Position numbers and translations under genes: made by a program
Notes under the pieces: generated by a model
The model's database searches: none
Told to the model about the DNA's origin: nothing
The model's input: only the letters and a program-made list of their open reading frames with translations
Assembly (NCBI GenBank): GCA_012034595.1
Contig: JAAUPE010000030.1
Location: forward strand, 1 to 57,233
From: Calothrix sp. CSU_2_0
GTDB taxonomy: Bacteria; Cyanobacteriota; Cyanobacteriia; Cyanobacteriales; Nostocaceae
Direction: 5' to 3'
Length of the DNA stretch: 57,233 nucleotides
Part shown: positions 28,313-37,555 of the stretch, piece after piece
Numbering within the stretch: position 1 is the stretch's first letter
Layout of the letters: each line of letters opens with the position of its first letter

Positions 28313-29422
28313 ATGCGGATTGCTCAGGTTGCCCCGTTATGGGAAAGAGTACCACCTCCCGGTTATGGTGGGACTGAATTGGTGGTGGGGTTGCTCACTG
28401 ATGAATTGGTTAGACGCGGACATGATGTGACGCTATTTGCTTCTGGAGATTCGCTGACTTTGGCAAAGCTTGAATCTGTCCATCCTCGTGCTTTGCGTTT
28501 GGATTCAGCAGTGAAGGAATATAGTATTTATGAAACATTAATGTTAAGCCAAGTTTACCAGCGATCGCATGAGTTTGATATTATTCACTCCCATGTGGGA
28601 TTTATTTCGCTAGCCTATGCAAGTTTAGTTAAAACTCCTACTGTACATACGTTACATGGTGTTTTTACACCTGATAATGAAAAGATGTTTGTACATGCCA
28701 AGCATCAACCCTATATAAGTATTTCCGATGCACAGAGGGAAGAAAGATTAAAGCTAAATTATGAAGCGACAGTATACAACGGTATTGATGTTAATAGCCA
28801 TCGATTTTATCCCCAGCCAGATGAATCGCCATATTTAGCATTTGTAGGTCGTATATCTCCAGAAAAAGGACCACACCATGCGATCGCGATCGCTAAACGT
28901 TCTGGATGGCGTTTAAAAATGGCTGGCAAGGTCGATCCTGTGGATGTAGAATACTTTGAGAAAGAAATTAAGCCGCTCATTGATGGGAAACAAATCGAGT
29001 ATTTGGGTGAAGCGAATCACTTACAAAAAAATGAATTAATGGGGCGTGCGGTTGCTACACTATTTCCAATTACTTGGCGTGAACCTTTTGGATTGGTAAT
29101 GGTGGAATCAATGGCAGCAGGAACACCAGTTATTGCTATGAATATGGGTTCGACTCCAGAAGTAATCGTCCATGGTAAAACTGGTTTCGTTTGCAACAAC
29201 GTAGATGAATGCATTGATGCCATTGAAAAGACAATGGTGTTAAGTCGTAAAACTTGCCGAGATTATATCTGGCAGAACTTTAGTACTGAGAAAATGACAG
29301 ATGGTTATGAGAGTGTCTACCGAAAAATTCTTGCCAAATCTTCTTTCGAGTGCGATCGCTTTTCTCAAAGCAACGGTTATGCTAAAAATTCAATTGTTGC
29401 CAGTTCGGTAAGCAGAGAGTAG
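28313..29422 (+). CDS. Glycosyltransferase family 4
   Basis: A 369-residue GT-B glycosyltransferase. The N-terminus MRIAQVAPLWERVPPPGYGG with GTELVVGLLTDELVRRGHDV is a recognisable GT4 subgroup. The donor half has FVGRISPEKGPHHAIAIA, MAGKVDP and WREPFGLVMVESMAAGTPVI, which includes the E(x7)E catalytic region. A GGAG ribosome-binding site precedes the ATG. The substrate is unknown. It stands alone, about 650 bp before the partner-switching genes. The C-terminal ~25 residues are Ser-rich and outside the fold. Confidence 0.88.
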   Translation: MRIAQVAPLWERVPPPGYGGTELVVGLLTDELVRRGHDVTLFASGDSLTLAKLESVHPRALRLDSAVKEYSIYETLMLSQVYQRSHEFDIIHSHVGFISLAYASLVKTPTVHTLHGVFTPDNEKMFVHAKHQPYISISDAQREERLKLNYEATVYNGIDVNSHRFYPQPDESPYLAFVGRISPEKGPHHAIAIAKRSGWRLKMAGKVDPVDVEYFEKEIKPLIDGKQIEYLGEANHLQKNELMGRAVATLFPITWREPFGLVMVESMAAGTPVIAMNMGSTPEVIVHGKTGFVCNNVDECIDAIEKTMVLSRKTCRDYIWQNFSTEKMTDGYESVYRKILAKSSFECDRFSQSNGYAKNSIVASSVSRE

Positions 29423-30073
29423 GGGAGATACCTTGTAATCTGTGGGTTAAGGGTAAGTAAACTTACCCATATTTATCAATATTGTTAAAATTGAATATTC
29501 TATGATGCTCGGAACAATTAGTTTGTAAAGATAATAGCTTACTGCTCTATCTCTTCAATTCAAGTACATCATCAAACTTATTCAGACTTAAGAGCTTATC
29601 TACTTTAACTTCCAACATCAAAGTTGGAGGGTATTTTTATTTGACTAATGTTTATAGTTCGCTTCTTTCAGAAAAATATTAATTTAAACTAAAAAGCCTT
29701 TTATATAAGTGCAAATACTGAAGTCTAATAGATAAATTCAATGCAAAATTAAAGTTGAGTTTCTGTAATGCGATCGCTTAATCAGCGTGATGCTTTTATC
29801 AACAGCAATACGAGTAGAAATGGATTATTTCTGCTGGTTTTTGTGATTGAATAATGGCAAATATATAATTTGGTGTTGAAAGATAGTAATACTATGTCTC
29901 TAAAACCCAAATTTGAGCCAATGATTTAATATTGCTATCAAATGTAGTTTGCTTAATTTAATTCAGATATCTCAAGTAGAGATATTGATTTATAATTTCA
30001 TCGCAAATTATTACTGTTGCATAAAAATCTTTGGAGAATGATAAATACTAGTTTAGGGTGACAGGCATTAATA
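29423..30073. other. Intergenic region before the partner-switching genes
   Basis: About 650 bp, AT-rich. A weak plus-strand stem (TTCCAAC ... GTTGGAG) followed by TATTTTTATTT at about 29605-29642 may end the glycosyltransferase transcript. The promoter of the regulatory module should lie in the right half. No ORF is supported. Confidence 0.45.
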
Positions 30074-30651
30074 ATGAATAATATCTTTGGATATTTTGTT
30101 GACAAACCTTTAAGTCAAGACCAATTAATACTCAGATTTTCCCCTTCGTCTGTACCAATCAAAGAACGCTGGAGGAATAATGGATTATCTGCTGATTTTA
30201 TGGCTGACTATTTAACCTCCTTTTTCCCAAAAGATGATAACGATTCTAGTACGATTCAAAGACATGAAGAAATCAGGAGCGCTACTGGTTACATTGCTAA
30301 TGAATTACTAGAAAATTCGATGAAATATTGTGACTATAACGCTAAATATCCAATTACCATTCAATTGCAGCTTGATGCCGATCAAATTCGGTTTTTTGTG
30401 ACAAATAGTATTAATAAATCAGAAGTTGATAAATTTGTAGTTTTTATTCAAGAATTAATGATGTCTGACCCAAGTGAAATGTATTTTATCCAATTAGAAA
30501 AAATGCAGAAGATGAGAATAGTACAACTTCTGGATTGGGTTTATTAAGTATGATTAATGATTATTCGGCAATGCTTGGTTGGAAGTTTCAAGTTGCCCAA
30601 ACAAGTCCGGAAATAATTGCTGTGACTACTATGGTACAAGTAACTATTTAA
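30074..30651 (+). pseudogene. Anti-sigma-factor kinase-like (slr1658-type) switch protein, frameshifted
   Basis: An HATPase-type regulator, first gene of a partner-switching module. The N-box-like segment GYIANELLENSMKYCDY is intact. The uninterrupted frame ends at 30547 after 157 residues with an unrelated tail. At 30498-30503 there is a run of six A; with one more A the frame continues as EKNAEDENSTTSGLGLLSMI and on through MLGWKFQVAQ to a stop at 30651, giving a 192-residue protein with the expected glycine-rich G-box motif. So the gene is either inactivated by a 1-nt deletion, misread at a homopolymer, or rescued by slippage on the A-run. Confidence 0.85.
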
Positions 30652-30705
30652 ATTCAAAAACTAAATAAACTCAAATTAAAATATTTAAATCGAGGTACGA
30701 AACCC

Positions 30706-31047
30706 ATGGAAGTCAAAGGTGATAATTACAAAATTTGGTATGATAATAACGCTGCGACAGTCAATTTTAAAGGGGTATTACGGTTAAATGGAGTAGAAGA
30801 ATATAAAGAAATTTTTAAGTTACTTAATGATGTCATGACGGAAGAACCAGCCAGAATTACGCTGAACTTAATGCATTTAGAGTTTCTGAATAGTTCGGGT
30901 ATAACCATGCTATCCAAGTTTGTCATTGAGATGCGGAGCAAGACGATTCATTTGATGATTCTTGGTTCTAATAATCTCTCTTGGCAAGGAAAATCATTAA
31001 GAAATCTACAGCGTTTAATGCCAAATTTGAATTTAACTTTTGTTTAG
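30706..31047 (+). CDS. STAS-like regulator (slr1659 type), anti-sigma-factor antagonist
   Basis: A 113-residue STAS-fold protein. MEVKGDNYKIWYDNNAATVN leads to the first strands; FLNSSGITMLSKFVIEMR contains the conserved NSSG loop whose Ser is phosphorylated in SpoIIAA-type antagonists; WQGKSLRNLQRLMPNLNL closes the domain. I associate this sequence pattern with the slr1659 group. It is predicted to be the substrate of the upstream ATPase and of the downstream PP2C-type phosphatase. A GAGG site precedes the ATG. The gene is 54 bp after the (restored) upstream stop. Confidence 0.88.
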   Translation: MEVKGDNYKIWYDNNAATVNFKGVLRLNGVEEYKEIFKLLNDVMTEEPARITLNLMHLEFLNSSGITMLSKFVIEMRSKTIHLMILGSNNLSWQGKSLRNLQRLMPNLNLTFV

Positions 31048-31227
31048 TATTTTTGTTGAAAATTTGTTTAGATTTGTATTCGCTTATTTTGAATAAATTA
31101 GAAGCTTGTGCATATCTAGTTAAGATTGATAATTGCTCATTTTTTGCTCGCTTGAAATGAGTATTTTTATTCTCTTTTAATAAATTTTGAAAATCTCAAG
31201 TAATTATAATTAGGAGTCATCGCAAGT

Positions 31228-33264
31228 ATGAAAAGCTTATTGAAACCAGCTATTTCTCTAATGAATCATTTGAAGTATCCTCAAAAGTTTGCTTTGATTA
31301 GCTCAATTTTTGTGGTCCCATTAAGCATTGCCTCATATACAATTTTTTCAGAAATAAGAGTTAGAACAGATTTTACAAACAAACAATTATTGGGTACAGC
31401 CTATTTAAAAAAACATCGTAATTTATGGGAATACATACCCCAACTACAATCTCTAAGACAACTTAATTCAAATACAGTAGAAATTCAAAAAATAAAATCG
31501 CAAATTAATGCAAGTTTTCAGTTATTAGAAAAAGTAGATAATCAAACAGGTACTGCATTCAAAACTACTCCGGTATTTAATGCATTAAAGCAAAGTTGGC
31601 AAAATTTTGAAAACAATCCAAATAATAGTAATGATTTGAATGGGATGATAACCCAGTTAATTGAATTAAAAAATTTAGTGGGTGATGAGTCGAATTTGAT
31701 TCTTGATCCCGATTTAGAAACCTATTATTTAATTTTTACAACGCTAGTTGATTTGCCAGAAATTCAAGAACACTTAGTAGACATAAAGTTGATGGCTCAA
31801 AAAGTAATAAATGGTCAGCAACTTACCCCAGAAGAACGTGTAGAACTGATTACGTTTATCACTGAATTAAGAGAACAGCACCAACTACGACTGCAAAAAA
31901 ATATGAATATTGCTTTCAATGAAGGTACACGAGCAAATTTGCGAGCAGAAATTGAAAACACACTCAATGCTTTTATACAGGAGCTTGAGCAACTTGGCAA
32001 ACTTGCAGAAATGCTAGCTGACAACAGTCAAATAGTTGATAAACAAGACTTACTAAAAAAAGCAGACAAAACCCTCAAACAGAGCTTTGCTTTATGGGAT
32101 AAAATTATTGCCAAGCAAGAAAATCTTCTGCAAGAAAGAGTTGATATTGACAATAAAAAACAAGCTTTATTCTTAAGCTTGGGTCTAATTACTTTAGCAG
32201 GAGTTATCTATCTTTTTACAGGTTTTTATCGCGGTGTAATGCAGACAGTTGGCAAATTAGATTTAGCATCTAAGCAAATGATTGAAGGTCATATAAATGA
32301 AGAAATAGTACTTGATAACCGTGATGAATTAGGAGAAGTTGTAAAATCGTTTAAGAATGTTGCATCTGCTTTGATGAAATCTAAAGATGAAGTTTCATTA
32401 CTGAACGAACGTCTTAATTCTGATAATTTTCGGATGAAAAATGAATTAGATTTAACACGCGAAATTCAACAAAAAATACTACCAAAAGCTCAAGAACTGG
32501 CAAAAATTACCCAATTGGATATTGCAGGGTTTATGCAAGCTGCAAGCGAAATTGGAGGGGATTATTATGATATTCTTCATCAAGATGGACGTGTAAAAAT
32601 AGGCATTGGAGATGTGACTGGGCACGGATTGGAAAGTGGGATGTTAATGCTGATGGTGCAAACTGCTGTACGTACTCTTTTAGAGAGTAATGAAACCGAT
32701 CCACAAAAGTTTTTAAATACTCTCAACCGAACGGTTTATCATAATATCCAACGAATGGAATCTAGTAGAAATATGACCCTTTGTTTATTGGATTATGAGA
32801 ATGGTCGAGTACGAATTTCCGGACAACACGAAGAAATGTTGATAATTCGTCGGGGAGGTATGGTACAAAGAATTGACACAATGGAGTTGGGATTTCCCAT
32901 TGGATTAGAAGAGGAAATCAGTCATTTTGTTGCCTACGCAGATGTACAATTGTTGACTGGTGATATCATTGTTCTTTATACAGATGGGATAACAGAAGCT
33001 GAAAATGCTAGTGGTGAACTTTATGGACTTAAGCGCTTAACTGAGGTAGCTAAAGATAATTGGCAAAAATCAGCAGAAGAAATTAAACAAGCTGTAATTG
33101 ATGACTTATGGAACTATATTGGTGAACATACGATTCATGATGACGTAACTTTGGTAGTTTTAAAGCAGAATAAGCTAGAAGAAAATCTGACAGTGGCACA
33201 AGAACTTGTACAAAAATCGGTAGATTTATATATAGCCCCACAAGAAGAGTTTGCCACGCTCTAA
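31228..33264 (+). CDS. Membrane-bound SpoIIE-type PP2C serine phosphatase with HAMP domain
   Basis: A 678-residue sensor phosphatase. There are two membrane helices (about 19-41 and 308-330) enclosing a ~265-residue helical, probably periplasmic, sensor region; then a HAMP segment (about 330-385), a coiled coil that includes LTREIQQKILPKAQEL, and a PP2C (SpoIIE) domain from about 420 to 660. Metal-binding aspartates are in EIGGDYYDI, GIGDVTGHGLESG, LYTDGITEAE and HDDVTLVVL. It should dephosphorylate a STAS antagonist, most likely the product of the gene at 30706. The ATG has AGGAG upstream. Confidence 0.93.
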   Translation: MKSLLKPAISLMNHLKYPQKFALISSIFVVPLSIASYTIFSEIRVRTDFTNKQLLGTAYLKKHRNLWEYIPQLQSLRQLNSNTVEIQKIKSQINASFQLLEKVDNQTGTAFKTTPVFNALKQSWQNFENNPNNSNDLNGMITQLIELKNLVGDESNLILDPDLETYYLIFTTLVDLPEIQEHLVDIKLMAQKVINGQQLTPEERVELITFITELREQHQLRLQKNMNIAFNEGTRANLRAEIENTLNAFIQELEQLGKLAEMLADNSQIVDKQDLLKKADKTLKQSFALWDKIIAKQENLLQERVDIDNKKQALFLSLGLITLAGVIYLFTGFYRGVMQTVGKLDLASKQMIEGHINEEIVLDNRDELGEVVKSFKNVASALMKSKDEVSLLNERLNSDNFRMKNELDLTREIQQKILPKAQELAKITQLDIAGFMQAASEIGGDYYDILHQDGRVKIGIGDVTGHGLESGMLMLMVQTAVRTLLESNETDPQKFLNTLNRTVYHNIQRMESSRNMTLCLLDYENGRVRISGQHEEMLIIRRGGMVQRIDTMELGFPIGLEEEISHFVAYADVQLLTGDIIVLYTDGITEAENASGELYGLKRLTEVAKDNWQKSAEEIKQAVIDDLWNYIGEHTIHDDVTLVVLKQNKLEENLTVAQELVQKSVDLYIAPQEEFATL

Positions 33265-33714
33265 TTAACTTATATTCGTCTTTTTGTGACTTTGAATATA
33301 AAATTAATATTCATTGTTTATCTGTAAAATTGCATTTTACTATCTATTATAAAGATGTTATCTATAGCTTATTTACAATATCTACTTTGCTTATAAATTG
33401 TAGCTAAGTTTATTTTTGTAAGTGCGTTACTCTTACTAAGGCAGAAGATAGAGGTAAAAAGCTTTTTGGTCAAATAGTAGGAGTTTATTTCAGCAATTCT
33501 CATTATGAGGATAATTCTCGTAAAAGTCCGTCAATTTAGAGAATTCAGGTATCTGAAACCCTTATTTTCTTGTTGACGATCTAGACTTGAAACCTCAGCC
33601 ATTAGTACAAAAGCTTCAAAATGAGAATTGCTGGGTTTATTTCTAGCAAGGTGTTGATAATCATTTATCTCAACAGTAAAAGCAGTGTTGCAAATATTTG
33701 CTATCAAGAAATAT
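33265..33714. other. Intergenic region carrying a MITE-like insertion
   Basis: AT-rich DNA downstream of the phosphatase gene, convergent with the coiled-coil gene. Its main content is the 144-bp inverted-repeat element at 33491-33634 flanked by an 8-bp direct repeat. Confidence 0.6.
33491..33634. mobile_element. MITE-like element with 18-bp terminal inverted repeats and 8-bp target duplication
   Basis: The left end CAGCAATTCTCATTATGA and right end TCAAAATGAGAATTGCTG are inverted repeats matching at 17 of 18 positions. GTTTATTT abuts the left end (33483-33490) and recurs right after the right end (33635-33642), an apparent 8-bp target-site duplication. The interior (~105 bp) has no transposase. 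It is a non-autonomous element; the parent family was not identified. Confidence 0.8.
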
Positions 33715-34098
33715 TTATTCTTGAATACCAAATAAATGGTCGATAATATGTCGATTTTCAGATTGCATACCTTTGACTTGGGAAACAATGACTTCAAAGT
33801 TTTTCTGAATGACTTCAAAGTTTTTTTGACTCAGACTAGCAACCTGATACATGCTCGTAACTACGTTATTTAATTCTTTGATAGAAGTTGCATTTGCCTC
33901 GATAACCGCTTCGATTCTATCCATTCTTTGAGATGCAGTTAATTGTGCTTCTTCCAACCGATCTAATCTTTGTGTGGTATCTTCGCAGGTACGCTCCATA
34001 ATCTGAGTAATACGCTCAATTATTTCATCTACTTCTTTTGTTTTTCTATCTGATAACATGATTTTTTCCATAGATTTACGAATTATTTTAGGGTTCAT
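33715..34098 (-). CDS. Coiled-coil protein, function unknown
   Basis: About 127 residues from the ATG (MNPKIIRKSMEKIM); a GTG one codon earlier is also possible. Nearly the whole protein is predicted helical with heptad-like spacing: TQRLDRLEEAQLTASQRMDR, followed by IEAVIEANATSIKELNNVV. Near the C-terminus the phrase KNFEVI is duplicated (QKNFEVIQKNFEVIV), reflecting a short DNA duplication at about 33785-33825. Similar QRLDRIEA-type proteins are common in cyanobacteria and often annotated only as hypothetical. No function is proposed. Confidence 0.65.
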   Translation of the reverse strand: MNPKIIRKSMEKIMLSDRKTKEVDEIIERITQIMERTCEDTTQRLDRLEEAQLTASQRMDRIEAVIEANATSIKELNNVVTSMYQVASLSQKNFEVIQKNFEVIVSQVKGMQSENRHIIDHLFGIQE

Positions 34099-34101
34099 CA
34101 C

Positions 34102-35270
34102 AGTCTGGTTTTGTAATTTAAAGCGAAAATTTCAATAAACTGTAATTTCAGATAAAAATACTCAGGAATAAATACTAAGAGTAAGTTATGAAACAAACCG
34201 TTTAGTATTTAATTTGTCTGTAAAATATACAATTGAAACTTAGTATATCAGGTATATTTTACAGAAACCACGTTGTAAAAGCTACAATCATTATTTTTTT
34301 AATTATTTATTGATAGATTTATCTATTAATAGAACTGAAGTTTTTAATCTTGAAATAGATAATAAATTAGTACCTGCAACTCAATTATAAAAACGTAATT
34401 ATACTCATCTAATAATTATTTTAGTAATTAATATCTACACGTAAGTTTGATACAGATAAAAGTACTTAACTACTTGTAATACCAATTTGAAAAAACAACG
34501 CGACAGATAGATATTTGTAGAGACGTAGCAGTGCTACGTCTCTACCGTTAGATGGGTTGCAATCATTATTTGAATTGGTATAATTTAGAAAAAATATTAA
34601 TTCTATACATAAAAAGAGAGTGGGAGGAAGCATATCAATCGCTTTCAAACTCCCACTCAGGTATTTATCGCTGAAGTGTTCAGAAATGATGCATAAACGT
34701 TGTGATTTAGGGGGCTAATGTGGATCAATGACAACGAATATACATTAGTTTCTGGTGCGACAAATACCAAGCTTTAATTTTTGGTAATTCTTTTAAGAAA
34801 TGGTATTTGTTATCAGGCAGTAGATGCTATTTATTTGAGTTTATAAGTACTTTTCAGAATAAACTTATTAGTACTTTTTAGTCATTTAGAAGGTAGTTAG
34901 TACACCCTGATAACAACACCCTTGAAGTCGTTTATCTTTGTTTAATTTAACTGAGATAATAAATATTGAGTTGCCAATATGGCAGGTTTATTAATTATCT
35001 TTTAATTTGGAATTAAATATAAAAATTGTATCTTTTACTTCTATTTTTGCTCTTTTAATATCAATAAATACAGAAATCTGATTGATTTTCTGAAATACCA
35101 GTCAAAAATCACATAAAAATAAGTGTGAATCGCGATATACGGCAAAGTTTAGCGAACTTAATGCCATCATGCATATCGCAATTTACACTCAATTCTGTTT
35201 CAACCTAAATATATTTGATGGGAATTTCAATGAAAAAGCTTAAATTCAAAACTTGCACATCACAGCTATA
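34102..35270. other. Long (1.17 kb) non-coding region with nested inverted repeats
   Basis: No ORF is convincing. It contains an element at about 34477-34585 with outer imperfect repeats (ATACCAATT / AATTGGTAT) around the perfect GTAGAGAC palindrome at 34517-34545. A second stem has 9-bp arms GAGTGGGAG (34618-34626) and CTCCCACTC (34650-34658) separated by 23 nt. The right part is plain AT-rich sequence. Confidence 0.55.
34517..34545. repeat. Perfect GTAGAGACGTAGCA palindrome (14-bp stem, 1-nt loop)
   Basis: A dispersed cyanobacterial palindrome; the stem GTAGAGAC is shared with the hairpin at 26162-26192. Here it is nested inside ATACCAATT / AATTGGTAT outer repeats spanning roughly 34477-34585, which suggests a composite MITE. 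Confidence 0.85.
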
Positions 35271-35978
35271 TCAAGACTTACGAAGGAAATTAGATGCAGA
35301 ACTTTGTTTGCGAATATCTAATGAGTCAGCAAGTGATTCTCTGCGGGGATTGAAAGATTTATTTTGTTGTGGTGGCAAAATTGTCACCATTGATTTTGAT
35401 TTGCGGGGAATTGAAGAAAATTGTTTCTTCGTTGGTGGTGGGACAAAAATCGGGGGATTTTTGAGCGCACGGGGTTCTGAAATTCCGCGAGGTTGGGGAA
35501 ATATGTTTGATTCGGATGGTTCCTGCTGTCGTTGTAAAAGACGTGCTTGATAGCGATTTACTTGTTTTTGGTTTTTTTGCGGAATTTTTGAGCGGTTTAG
35601 CCAACGGAAAATGAACAGACTACCACCCGCACAACTCATTGCAATCCCAAGTATCATCCAAAATGGTAATGGGTTTGCATTTTCCATAACAGGTGGACTG
35701 CTAATTGGTTCAACAATTTCAGCTTCGACTTCGATTTGTTCGGTTGCTTCAGTTTTCTGTACTTCTATATTTTCGACGTATCCCAAACTACGAACTGCAA
35801 AATAAGCGCTACCTGCGAAGGTGACAAGTAAACCTACAACCAGCAACCAAGGATGATAAGCGATTAAACGTAGGACAATATCCAACGCTGGGCTATGCTT
35901 CGACTTCAGTGTCTTTGAATCAGGTGTTGGACTATCAGTTTCCGGCAACTCCTGCTGTACTTTCTGACTATTTTCCAT
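35271..35978 (-). CDS. Two-helix membrane protein with basic disordered tail, function unknown
   Basis: A 235-residue protein. Helices lie at about 43-63 (WLLVVGLLVTFAGSAYFAV) and 103-127 (PFWMILGIAMSCAGGSLFIF); the loop between them is strongly acidic (Glu-rich, IEVEAEIVEP). The C-terminal ~105 residues are Pro, Ser, Arg and Lys rich and probably disordered, with blocks such as PRGISEPRALKNPP. It was not recognised as a named family. It is 190 bp downstream of the ddl stop on the same strand. Confidence 0.65.
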   Translation of the reverse strand: MENSQKVQQELPETDSPTPDSKTLKSKHSPALDIVLRLIAYHPWLLVVGLLVTFAGSAYFAVRSLGYVENIEVQKTEATEQIEVEAEIVEPISSPPVMENANPLPFWMILGIAMSCAGGSLFIFRWLNRSKIPQKNQKQVNRYQARLLQRQQEPSESNIFPQPRGISEPRALKNPPIFVPPPTKKQFSSIPRKSKSMVTILPPQQNKSFNPRRESLADSLDIRKQSSASNFLRKS

Positions 35979-36170
35979 GATTAATATGCAAAATTATACC
36001 CCTCTAGAAGGCTAATTGTACCGGAGGAGTTCACCCTTAAGTATCCGTAATAAAATTTTTGATTTAAGTAGCCTTTTTGTGACTTTTCGGATATACCAAT
36101 CAATAATTTTGCCGTTTCCCCGTATTTTTTATTACTTATCTTCAGTAGTGTGAATAAAATCAAATTTTGA

Positions 36171-37238
36171 CTATTTTGATTCGGGGGTGGAATGCCGTTC
36201 TAGAGCAAATTGAATTAACTTATTGATTAATTCGGGGAAGGTTACACCCGTATTTGCCCACATTTGGGGGTACATACTAGTTGCTGTAAAGCCTGGTAAT
36301 GTGTTGATTTCGTTAATAAAGATTTCTCCAGTGGTTTCGACGTAGAAGAAATCGACTCGTGATAACCCGGAAGCATCAATAGCGACAAATGCCTGTAATG
36401 CTAACTCTTGAATTTGGGAGACTATATTTTCTGGAAGTTGTGCCGGAATTAGTATTTTTGCTGCGCCTTCTGTATATTTTGTTTCGTAATCATAGAAGTC
36501 GCTACTATAAGTAATTTCACCGAGAACGGAGGCTTGAGGATTATCGTTTCCCAGCACAGCGCACTCAATTTCTCGTGCAATAACACCAGCCTCAATGATA
36601 ATTCTGCGATCGTAGCTGGCGGCATTATCGAGTGCTGTTTCTAATTCTTTGCGATCGCGAACTTTGGCAATACCGACTGAAGAGCCTAAATTTGCGGGTT
36701 TAACGAAGCAAGGATATCCCAAATTAGCTTCGATGTCATCGCAGAGTTTGGGGAATACGCAAGGGTTTGACCAAATTTGACTGCGAGTTACTGCAATATA
36801 TTTTACTTGGGGGATTCCAGCTTGGGCAAATACATCTTTCATGGCTATTTTATCCATCCCCGCAGCCGAAGCGAGAACACCGGAACCGACGTATGGTACT
36901 TGCATTAAGGTTAGTAAGCCTTGAATTGTACCATCTTCGCCATTGGGACCGTGGAGAATGGGAAACCAAACGTCAATTTCTGCGGCTTGTGGGGGTAGTT
37001 GCCAAAGGTTTGCTGAAGTGGCAAGATTTTGTAATGGTTGACCTGAGGCTAGAACCTGTTGGGGTATTTCACCAGCTTGCCAAGCTCCGTCTTTTTGAAT
37101 GTAGAAGGGGACGACATCATATTTACTCGCATTTTCTTCGGCACTGAATGCACCTAAAATTGCTTTTGCCGACTTGATCGATACTTCATGTTCACCCGAA
37201 CGTCCACCAAATAGCAAACCTACCCGCAGCTTTGTCAT
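36171..37238 (-). CDS. ddl: D-alanine--D-alanine ligase
   Basis: A 355-residue ATP-grasp ligase that makes the D-Ala-D-Ala dipeptide for peptidoglycan. Motifs: [17 protein letters not shown] at the N-terminus, [33 protein letters not shown], and the C-terminal metal and ATP site with [20 protein letters not shown] then [12 protein letters not shown]. The extended PNGEDG form and length match the VanA/DdlA-type group common in cyanobacteria. A GGAG site lies before the ATG. It is a cytoplasmic cell-wall precursor enzyme. Confidence 0.96.
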   Translation of the reverse strand: MTKLRVGLLFGGRSGEHEVSIKSAKAILGAFSAEENASKYDVVPFYIQKDGAWQAGEIPQQVLASGQPLQNLATSANLWQLPPQAAEIDVWFPILHGPNGEDGTIQGLLTLMQVPYVGSGVLASAAGMDKIAMKDVFAQAGIPQVKYIAVTRSQIWSNPCVFPKLCDDIEANLGYPCFVKPANLGSSVGIAKVRDRKELETALDNAASYDRRIIIEAGVIAREIECAVLGNDNPQASVLGEITYSSDFYDYETKYTEGAAKILIPAQLPENIVSQIQELALQAFVAIDASGLSRVDFFYVETTGEIFINEINTLPGFTATSMYPQMWANTGVTFPELINKLIQFALERHSTPESK

Positions 37239-37555
37239 GACAAGTTTCTCCGTCGCTCCTCAAATCCAAAATAGCCTACCATAAGATGGCGTTTTTGCTA
37301 CATGATTTGGGTGACAATTTTTTGAAGTTGGGAAGATTGGTTGCTTAGGGTTGGGAATAAGGGGTACTCTACTGGTATGTGTTTGTCTCACGCGGAGGCG
37401 CGGAGAGGAGAAGTTTTATTGAATTTAAAATTTAATTCTAAATCTAAAATCTAAAATCTAAAATCCAAAATCCTGTCTTGAAAAGTTTGCTCAACGGGGG
37501 GAACCCCCGCACGCAACTTTTCGCAAAATCCAAAATCTAAAATCCAAAATCTTTT
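37239..37555. other. Divergent intergenic region filled with repeats
   Basis: It holds two tracts of (T/C)AAAATC-type tandem repeat (about 37425-37474 and 37523-37552), separated by the nested hairpin element at 37481-37523. The second tract runs to within a few bases of the GTG start of the aldehyde dehydrogenase, leaving no Shine-Dalgarno. Confidence 0.6.
37481..37523. repeat. Nested hairpin element inside a tandem-repeat tract
   Basis: Outer arms GAAAAGTT / AACTTTTC enclose an inner CGGGGG-AA-CCCCCG-like stem. It interrupts an AAAATC tandem tract and looks like a dispersed mobile repeat unit inserted into the tract. Confidence 0.7.

Noticed and set aside
31815-32024. Cysteine- and serine-rich minus-strand ORF inside the phosphatase gene
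   Set aside because: It is antisense shadow of a clearly coding, motif-rich frame.
34466-34648. 60-codon minus-strand ORF in the 1.17-kb gap
   Set aside because: It consists mainly of the palindromic repeat and has no ribosome-binding site or family resemblance.
35215-35550. 111-codon plus-strand ORF antisense to the two-helix membrane protein
   Set aside because: Composition is unlike a protein, and the opposite frame has two proper membrane helices and a good ATG.
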